Source: Sabellastarte sp. h YS-2021 (lineage: Eukaryota > Annelida > Polychaeta > Sabellida > Sabellidae). Taken from it: a stretch of 64,000 bases of DNA. Position 1 is the first letter of the stretch. Each line of letters begins with the position of its first letter. Positions 60,501 through 64,000 of this stretch are shown here, piece by piece. The stretch is taken from contig OZ024933.1 of the NCBI GenBank assembly GCA_964017235.1, positions 12,899,962-12,963,961 of the forward strand. Reading direction: 5' to 3'. The position numbers were made by a program, and so were the translations under genes. The notes below the pieces were generated by a model. That model was not told the DNA's origin. It ran no database searches and worked only from the letters and a program-made list of their open reading frames with translations.

Positions 60501-63413
60501 TTAGTGGTATAAACCCAAACTCATCCTTTGTCTGGCTTTTCCATAAACAGAAGTACCTTACCTTAACTGAATTAACTGAAACCCATATAGAGACATTATC
60601 TTCAATTGATGCCTCGATTGGCACCATTATCTGAGTGTCTGTGTTTGAATCTTCATTAAGTACACATACAATGTTTTCAACATTCCGTTTGCCATAGTTA
60701 CCTGACCACTAGCATGTGAATTTCTCTTAGTAATTGTAATACTGTGATTCTGTACCTTACTGTCCTTTTCAGCCCAAAATCGCCAGTGTCTTGACTTAAC
60801 TTGGACTTATCATTGTCATAATCAAACTAATTGTGTGTTATTTATGTTAACAATACTTGTACCACCACAACTGTTATGTACTTGTCGTTGTTAACATTAG
60901 CATCAGTCAACTTTAAGTGCCGACTGTTAACAAGTTTTAACTGTTTTATCATTCCACTTGTTAGTGTGTATACCTTGTTTTTGAAAACTTGCCTCTACAG
61001 TACTGGTATTGTCACCCAACACATGCTGTTTAATATTTTCAATGTGGTCAATACTATCCAAACATGGGTAATCAACTACTGGAGTAAACCTATTTTTTGT
61101 GCACCAATTATTCATTTGACAACAATGATATTAATTCACACCTTAAAATGAGTTTTTCACACCATTTGCATACTGATTTGACACATGTTTTGAACAACTT
61201 GTTCAAATTCATCACAAATCGTTTGTTTGTATTGCTTAAATCAAAGATTCCACTTGTCAGACAGCAAGAAACAACTTGAACTATTATAAATGTATCTAGA
61301 TTTGCACCCGAATCCATCTCTTGTATTACTGCTTTTCAACAAACTAGACACTGCACTGCTGCAGTGCCTCACACGTTTTTGTCTTATTTCTGACAGTTAT
61401 GCATTCTTTAAGTGGATGAGAACCATTGCATGAGCTACAATTGTGCCTATAATGCCTACCACCAGTGGTGTGGTCTTTTGTGTGGGAACAAGAACCATTC
61501 TGATAAAATTTACAAACTAATGCCTTGTTTTTCCCATTACCATTATTAGTACCAGTAGCTTGTTTGGAACTTACTTTTTGGGCATATGACCATCTTACCC
61601 TATAGATTCTCTCAGTGTCTGACCATACAACTTTACCCCCCTCCATCCGACATAAAACAGCTGCATGATATGCTTTCGCTGATGCCCAGGAAAAATCATG
61701 GGTGTCCTCCCTCAAGTCAGCCATATATTCAAGCATTTTGTTTTTAATTTCTACAGTTTTCTCATCTTGAATTATGCTGGTAAACCCTGTGACCCACTGG
61801 AATACACTGAGGGAATCATATGAGGGTCTGAATCTAGTGGATCCATTAAGCACATGATTTTGTGGCCAAGGGACTTTACACTTTACAATAACCTCATCAT
61901 TAATTGACTTTTGACTCTTTAGATTACCTTTCACATCCTGTTCATTGAGTTTTTTAAGTTCCTCAATCTTGGCGTCGACATGTCGTTGCATGCTAGCATT
62001 CTTTCTGATGAATTTCTCGGTGGGAAGCACAAGCTCATCATCAGCCGACTGTACTGTCATCTTCTGAAGAGATTTTTATGTCTTTGTGGAGGGGTGCTGT
62101 AGCTCTCATCTTTTTGACGACTGGAGACGGGAACTGTGTAGAGCCAGAATCTATCAGTTGCTGCTCAGTACTTTCAATTCTCTGCTCCATTGAATGCATT
62201 TTCTTACTAATGTTCTTCACTTCAGCTAATAACATGGCATTCATATCACTGGCCCCATCAATATCGTGCAGTTTTTGTCCATTATCAGAGGTAGAGCCTG
62301 CCCCTACATCACTGTCGTCTGAGCTACTGGTTAAACCATGCTTTTTCTGACTACAGTTCCTTCCTGTCTTTGGTGTTTAGTTTCACAATTGTTACAGTAG
62401 AAGTTCTTTTGTCTCCCCATTGTGAGTTAATATTAACCAAACACTTATTACACTAATTTTAACAGTTCTGTTAAGTTAAGCCACTGAAAAGACACACGGG
62501 ACCTCACTATCTGTCCTGGGAGCCACATAGGCAACACAAAGCTTGTTTTCGCAAAAATTTAATTAACAACAGCTATAGCACAAGGATAAGGGGTAGACTG
62601 TCCCTTAATACTCAGAAGAAACAAGCATGAGGTTGTCTATATGATTCCCAAAACAAAACACTCTCACATCCCTTGGTACTACCATACTGTCTTAATACAC
62701 AACAAGACATAATTTTTGTAAATCAAGGTAAAAAAAGTCCTAAAACAACACGATAAAAACATAAAATTCTTGACCGATCAAATTCCATTTTACAAGTGAA
62801 ATTTACACTTAGGCTTCAAGCTAAACACTGAGCCCTCAGCCAATAAGGTGACAGAAAGCCCTAGCAACCAATAAGATTGTGAATCATCTTAACGGGATGG
62901 GGAACTGAACTCTCTAGCCCTCTGGCGCAAGAATGCATTTCATAGGTTGTGATTATGCCTTGCCCTTGTACTTCCCAAATGCTTGTCCACACGCAATAGC
63001 ACATTTTGTAATCTCTTGGACTATATTTCCTTGCACAAATTTTGTGGTTGGTGATAGAGCCTGAGCATTTGATTCAGTTTCTGTATTAATCAATTGTACT
63101 GTCTTGAAACATATTATGTATTTACAAAACAGACCCAATTGTTTATTGGGAACAAAAAAGCTAGCAACTGTAAAACTCACAAATTGACTTTATACTCATT
63201 AGACTCTGTGATTTGAGTCCAAAAGAAGCAACAACCTCTAGTTGTAAATTGCTTGTGCATGGGCAGAGTCTCAGTCTTAATTCTAATTTCGTGTGTTGTT
63301 GTATATTTTAGCAACAAGGGTCAGTGTGTCAGCCATTGTAGCAGGGGTGGTCGGTGTTGTCATTGGTATTTTCATTGCTGTCATATTCATATTAGTGTAT
63401 TGGAAACTATGTG
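32707..63413 (+). CDS. Ig gene B: V-like plus C2-like Ig receptor, single-pass (3' end outside window)
   Basis: Predicted type I membrane protein of the Ig superfamily. Exons are 32707-32740 (signal peptide), 45579-45706 and 48954-49194 (V-like Ig domain), 49526-49711 and 50398-50535 (C2-like Ig domain), 51778-51807 and 53249-53278 (30-nt stalk exons), and 63312-63413 (transmembrane). Joins are phase 1 except the V-domain internal one, which is phase 0; all fit. The ATG context GGG-ATG has a purine at -3, and the h-region LVILYLM is short but hydrophobic. Intron 1 is about 12.8 kb and full of retroelement remains; the last intron is about 10 kb and holds DIRS fossil 2. The cytoplasmic tail lies beyond the window. 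The gene has the same orientation and similar plan as gene A (both C2-type domains open DPP), so the two look like tandem relatives. Ligand unknown. Confidence 0.75.
32987..33265 (+). other. Unidentified open frame in gene B intron 1
   Basis: A 92-codon open frame starts MGWVVVTVTWLQSDG and contains FVNTFESISDHLSMDNAQD. No family is recognised, and no convincing acceptor or donor of fitting phase was seen. It could be a piece of an unknown repeat or a chance open frame. Confidence 0.25.
33300..34200. other. No gene seen
   Basis: Starts with a (TA)n run at about 33305-33322. The 33600-34150 part is less AT-rich and lies just beyond the recombinase end of DIRS fossil 3, so it may be that element's 3' flank or terminal region. 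No repeat pair was found to prove it. Confidence 0.35.
34214..37330 (-). mobile_element. DIRS fossil 3 (broken)
   Basis: Minus-strand fossil of the DIRS/PAT/Ngaro group. Recognisable parts in order are: gag-like (about 37.3-36.6 kb, with a DFSWPAAK stretch like fossils 1 and 2); reverse transcriptase (about 35.36-34.8 kb, MSRPKDHPDKRQ and a VTCLGILIDT motif also present in fossil 1); and the recombinase C-terminus (about 34.6-34.45 kb, LQDIMLHGTWSS). Broken with many breaks. It appears older than fossils 1 and 2. It sits in intron 1 of gene B. Confidence 0.7.
37561..39190 (+). mobile_element. LINE A in gene B intron 1 (CR1/L2-like, partial)
   Basis: Contains the endonuclease C-terminal half (YRPPSTND near 37700, YIMLGDL near 37830, QIIDSPNHI near 37920). 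The reverse-transcriptase N-terminal half follows (AENNSNPKALWNTFKRIL near 38395, VSEEDVFKILKCAPNKS near 38635, FIAKLIEKAVAKQLNSYIKM near 38795, LRWIKFYLTN near 38985). The YADD-type region is near 39165 (LMTPKYI in a shifted frame). Several stops and frame changes break it, and part of the RT seems deleted near 38960. It stops abruptly where the minus-strand LINE B begins. Confidence 0.65.
39150..42400 (-). mobile_element. LINE B in gene B intron 1 (CR1/L2-like, near full span)
   Basis: Minus-strand LINE. Endonuclease start is at 42358-42170 (VMLGVLNVRSIRKN, LPDFVFLCITEINI), with a GDFN-type motif near 42000 (CGDFNIPIDVQV). RT begins near 40200 (VSHQMHKYLLKNYLFDP) and reaches motif A (LTLLDLSAAF near 40015). 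A broken FADD region lies near 39760 (FTFLLMIANYMYL). LSRLDYANEIYYGL lies near 39600, and the C-terminal SDSIKLLSLPEIRYKAIGD near 39350. Stops and frameshifts break it throughout. The middle (about 41.9-40.4 kb) is mostly unrecognisable apart from the possible separate fragment at 41100-41432. Confidence 0.7.
41100..41432 (-). mobile_element. Possible second LINE C-terminal fragment
   Basis: LYALPVKHRSEFK-like and SIASLRNKLKSY-like stretches on the minus strand look like the C-terminus of another LINE reverse transcriptase. This is out of order within LINE B, whose own C-terminus lies at 39.2-39.4 kb, so it may be a nested insertion. Confidence 0.35.
42540..42570. repeat. (TA)n microsatellite
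   Basis: About fifteen TA repeats directly abut the left end of the TIR element at 42571. A shorter TATATATATA run follows that element's right end. Confidence 0.9.
42571..43174. mobile_element. 604-bp non-autonomous TIR element (MITE)
   Basis: The left end TGTCATGGTAGAAAGTCTAA and the reverse complement of the right end (TGTCATGGTAGAAAGTCCAA) match for about 70 bases with few differences. The interior carries several copies of TAGAAA-GT/TT-CCAAT and its inverse ATTGGACTTTCTA. No transposase is encoded. It is flanked on both sides by TA repeats, in keeping with a TA target site as in Tc1/mariner-type elements, though the exact duplication cannot be resolved inside a microsatellite. Confidence 0.8.
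43190..44900 (+). mobile_element. I/Nimb-like LINE with internal deletion
   Basis: ORF1 C-terminal remains (43200-43510, with NKYDILSDNDSEMSVEE) are followed by an apurinic-type endonuclease (about 43545-44220). The endonuclease has YSPPHFNVAQ, GNFNAHSDLWG (canonical GDFNAH with D changed to N), PTYFHP and CGSDHFPI. Then comes the linker KPWFNSECKKAV and a Lys-rich region to about 44660 (TPTKKVWEMIRKISGK). The frame then jumps to the C-terminal HSYLL-x-GEDMPWCIPCHCPD motif and KYYRN near 44660-44890. RT and RNase H are missing, so about 2 kb is deleted compared with the family plan. An in-frame stop lies at 44347. The upstream start was lost next to the MITE. Confidence 0.75.
44901..45578. 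other. 3' flank of LINE and end of gene B intron 1
   Basis: T-rich DNA, probably the 3' untranslated part of the preceding LINE, then the intron end with a polypyrimidine tract and acceptor TTTTTCTAG at 45578. Confidence 0.5.
45579..45706 (+). CDS. Gene B exon 2: first part of V-like Ig domain
   Basis: Acceptor TTTTTCTAG, phase 1 start, phase 0 end at donor GTAAGG (45707). It encodes mature N-terminus VGGDQLEMQGSYTTSFLCLD with the B-strand cysteine, then GGGNLTLQYDYG with a glycosylation sequon. Open frame, splice sites and phase all agree with the neighbouring exons. Confidence 0.75.
45707..48953. other. Gene B intron 2
   Basis: About 3.2 kb. It has the Ty3-like gag fossil near 46.8-47.25 kb and a (TA)n run at about 46591-46603. 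No other exon was recognised. An open frame at 46159-46359 lacks domain features. Confidence 0.5.
46800..47251 (-). mobile_element. Ty3-like gag fossil (fragment)
   Basis: From 47251 on the minus strand an open frame begins MATIGTIKPYVDPLEDW and continues YVERFHKYFTVN, the usual opening of Ty3-type gag proteins in animals. Only the start of gag is recognisable. It is broken with a few breaks, and no protease, RT or LTR was seen nearby. Confidence 0.55.
48954..49194 (+). CDS. Gene B exon 3: second part of V-like Ig domain
   Basis: Acceptor TTTTCACATAG, phase 0 start; donor GTTAGT at 49195, phase 1 end. It encodes HMFDYESAAGQVFIKDRD and then a late-strand motif LDMDEYEGEV. This matches the D-x-G/D-x-Y-x-C position of V domains but with Glu in place of Cys. 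A sequon NIS precedes it. The missing second cysteine makes this an unusual V-like domain. Confidence 0.8.
49526..49711 (+). CDS. Gene B exon 4: first half of C2-like Ig domain
   Basis: Acceptor TATTTTGTTAG, phase 1; donor GTAAGT at 49712. It begins DPPQEVKITTP, like the gene A domain. YPAITCSSVKITWVSP gives the B-strand cysteine and C-strand tryptophan at the usual spacing. One glycosylation sequon is present (NAT), and an extra cysteine lies in VQSCQAAG. Confidence 0.8.
50398..50535 (+). CDS. Gene B exon 5: second half of C2-like Ig domain
   Basis: Acceptor TGTAATTTCAG, phase 1-1, donor GTAAGA at 50536. It encodes RDATFCPFALKETEMTDGEC and ends KKMYTVCYE, where YTVCY is the F-strand cysteine region. 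With the previous exon the domain has five cysteines, more than the canonical pair, so a second disulphide is possible. Confidence 0.75.
51421..51490 (-). repeat. tRNA-like SINE head
   Basis: Minus strand from 51490: A-box-like TGGCATAGTGG (complement of 51470-51480) and B-box-like GGGTTTGGTTCCC (complement of 51425-51437) at tRNA spacing. It resembles the head at 5763-5827 and probably belongs to the same family. Confidence 0.6.
51778..51807 (+). CDS. Gene B microexon 6 (30 nt, stalk)
   Basis: Acceptor TTCTATTTCCAG and donor G|GTAAAG, phase 1-1, encoding EYSLTTLSEQ. The Ser/Thr-rich composition suits a membrane-proximal stalk. The call rests on strong splice sites and phase, as the exon is too short for homology. 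Confidence 0.5.
51808..53248. other. Gene B intron between the two microexons
   Basis: AT-rich intron of about 1.4 kb with no recognisable repeat family or exon. Confidence 0.4.
53249..53278 (+). CDS. Gene B microexon 7 (30 nt, stalk)
   Basis: Long T-tract and acceptor TTTTTCAG at 53248, donor G|GTAAAA at 53279, phase 1-1, encoding EVTAETTCKG. It has the same length and phase as the previous microexon. A cysteine here could form an intermolecular disulphide in the stalk. Confidence 0.5.
53433..53887 (-). repeat. DIRS fossil 2 direct repeat B2
   Basis: Matches 54649-55093 nearly throughout. Shared landmarks include ACAGTTCCCTAAGCTCCAG, CAAAGGTCACCCCAAAATGC and GGTGCAAATAAACACCCCA. It contains a (TA)n run at about 53636-53654. 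Confidence 0.85.
54454..54648 (-). repeat. DIRS fossil 2 repeat A2
   Basis: Shares TTTACACTTAGGCTTCAAG, AACACTGAGCCCTCAG and GAAAGCCCTAGCAACCAATA with 62767-62937, including the GGCGCAAGAATGCA end. Confidence 0.8.
54649..55093 (-). repeat. DIRS fossil 2 direct repeat B1
   Basis: Second copy of the 450-bp repeat, with a shorter TA run. It abuts the A2 copy at its left end, through a shared AAGAATGCA junction, as expected for a B1-A2-B2 arrangement. Confidence 0.85.
55207..58095. mobile_element. Foldback element with GGGGCC-GTTTCA ends (outer)
   Basis: The left end GGGGCCAGTTTCACGAAGCC and the reverse complement of the right end (GGGGCCGGTTTCAGGAAGCC) form inverted ends. Each arm of about 200 bp repeats the GTTTCACAAAGCCTCCTT motif a second time. 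No transposase was recognised. It lies inside DIRS fossil 2 and contains a second foldback element. Confidence 0.75.
55617..57665. mobile_element. Foldback element with CCGTATTCAC ends (inner)
   Basis: On the left GGGCCCGTATTCACTAACAT is followed by many TTCTTA/TAAGAA repeats (TTAGAATAAGAATTTTC and similar). On the right about 57500-57660 carries the same repeats inverted, with TTTGTGAATACAA near 57585. Boundaries on the right are uncertain. The interior of about 1.6 kb has no recognisable gene. Confidence 0.55.
62767..62937 (-). repeat. DIRS fossil 2 repeat A1 (5' end)
   Basis: Copy of the A2 repeat at the start of the minus-strand element. Similarity ends sharply after GAATGCA at 62937, which marks the likely 5' boundary. 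Confidence 0.75.
62938..63311. other. End of gene B intron before the transmembrane exon
   Basis: No gene. A 75-codon minus-strand open frame here lacks recognisable features. The intron ends with TATATTTTAG at 63311. Confidence 0.5.
63312..63413 (+). CDS. Gene B exon: transmembrane segment
   Basis: Phase 1-1 exon (acceptor TATATTTTAG, donor GTGAGA at 63414) encoding ATRVSVSAIVAGVVGVVIG and on through IFIAVIFILVYW to KLC. This is a single membrane helix rich in Val, Ile and Gly. Membrane orientation follows from the Ig exons upstream. The small-residue spacing (GVVGVVIG) could favour helix packing. Confidence 0.8.
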
Positions 63414-64000
63414 GTGAGATATTTATTATTTGTGTTACATTTATCCATTTTTAAATTTAAATATTAAAATTTTTTTTTCTCATTATGCCGTGTCAATCCT
63501 CATCCTTCTAACATATTTCTGTTAAAACAATTCTTAATTTTAAGACATGTAATGTCTAAACTAGTTCGAACCACAGTTCAACCATGCAATAGCCAAAAAA
63601 GTTTAAAGTTTTTCATGAGCCATATTATTAGTGGGAGGCCTAGCCAACGAGGATGAATAAGTGGACTTCAGGCCCATTATCAACCATGGTGGGAAAACCA
63701 ATGGTGTGGTCTTTTATATTTTGTCTTAGGTTAATATAATTAAAAATCTGGGCATTTAAACTTAATCCAGTGTTAGCAGTGTCATACCCTAAAACTTGTT
63801 TTCAGCATCAACTATGGCTAAAGTTGAAATACTCTGTTTAGGACATCTGATGCAATCTGAATCCCCACTAGTACGGGGGAAGTTCCTTCTCTCCCTTAAT
63901 CCCTGCTCTATTGCCAATTAGTCCTTTTTGCAGTTGGAACATCTAACATACTCATTCTGTACTGCCTAACGATAGAATCACACACCTTCAGGAGGCAGGT
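63414..64000. other. Gene B intron, window end
   Basis: No exon seen in the last 587 bases. The cytoplasmic tail of gene B must follow outside the window. Confidence 0.5.

Larger units (their letters stand above)
53433..62937 (-). mobile_element. DIRS fossil 2 (PAT/Ngaro-like, broken, with split direct repeats)
   Basis: Minus-strand fossil of the tyrosine-recombinase retroelement group. Parts in order: 5' repeat A1 (62937-62767); gag-like region with coiled coil and a Cys/His cluster (about 62.35-61.34 kb, DFSWASAKAYHAA and CKFYQNGSC); reverse transcriptase (about 60.4-59.8 kb); RNase H (about 59.6-58.95 kb); recombinase (about 58.8-58.15 kb). Then come the foldback insertions (58095-55207) and the 3' repeats B1 (55093-54649), A2 (54648-54454) and B2 (53887-53433). 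It is broken, with of the order of ten breaks. The A and B repeat copies still align well by eye, so the element is moderately old. It fills the last visible intron of gene B. Confidence 0.75.

Noticed and set aside
2711-63413. Genes A and B as a single long Ig gene
   Set aside because: Gene A has a transmembrane exon, tail, stop codon and polyA signal by 10521, and gene B has its own signal peptide and second transmembrane exon.

Overview
The window looks like nuclear DNA of an animal, most likely a marine invertebrate. The reasons are short exons bounded by GT/AG introns, phase-1 immunoglobulin (Ig) domain exons, AT-rich introns packed with CR1/L2-like and I/Nimb-like LINE remains, tRNA-headed SINE-like repeats, miniature inverted-repeat elements, and several fossil tyrosine-recombinase (DIRS/PAT/Ngaro-type) retroelements. 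The repeat mix suits a mollusc or another lophotrochozoan, but nothing seen fixes the species and a marine deuterostome is not excluded.

Two host genes are supported, both on the + strand and in tandem. Gene A (recognisable exons 2711-10482) is the 3' part of a type I membrane receptor. It has one Ig domain split over two exons, a second cysteine-free Ig-like domain, a transmembrane exon, and a cytoplasmic tail spread over four exons. The tail holds four tyrosine motifs (YxxL, YxxL, YxxI, YxxP), of which the middle pair fits the ITAM spacing rule, then a stop codon and an AATAAA signal. Gene B (32707 to beyond 63413) starts with a signal-peptide exon. A 12.8 kb intron follows, then a V-like Ig domain over two exons, a C2-like Ig domain over two exons, two 30-nt stalk microexons and a transmembrane exon. 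Its tail lies outside the window. Every junction I could place is phase-consistent, and almost all are phase 1, the usual arrangement for Ig-superfamily genes. The first exons of gene A (signal peptide and probably a V-like domain) were not found and probably lie to the left.

Layout: 1-2710, no gene seen. 2711-10521, gene A with a SINE and a LINE tail in its introns. 10.5-32.7 kb, intergenic: eroded LINE pieces (11.0-12.4 kb), an AAACGTTT-rich repeat (13.3-14.1 kb), a fossil DIRS gag piece (14.4-14.95 kb), a 16 kb direct repeat, a minisatellite (17.9-18.2 and 26.9-27.4 kb), DIRS fossil 1 (about 20.3-24.95 kb), a 5'-truncated LINE with its 3' microsatellite (30.3-31.05 kb) and a foldback element (31.1-31.6 kb). 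32.7-45.6 kb, intron 1 of gene B: DIRS fossil 3, two converging LINEs, a 604-bp TIR element inserted in a TA microsatellite, and an internally deleted I/Nimb-like LINE. 45.6-53.3 kb, the gene B ectodomain exons with a small Ty3-like gag fossil in between. 53.4-62.9 kb, DIRS fossil 2 with split direct repeats, containing a nested pair of foldback elements. 63.3-63.4 kb, the gene B transmembrane exon.

The most notable biology is the tandem Ig receptors with modular tyrosine-motif tail exons, which look like invertebrate signalling receptors. No CRISPR array, rRNA gene or canonical tRNA gene was seen. All calls come from reading the sequence by eye; no database search was run.
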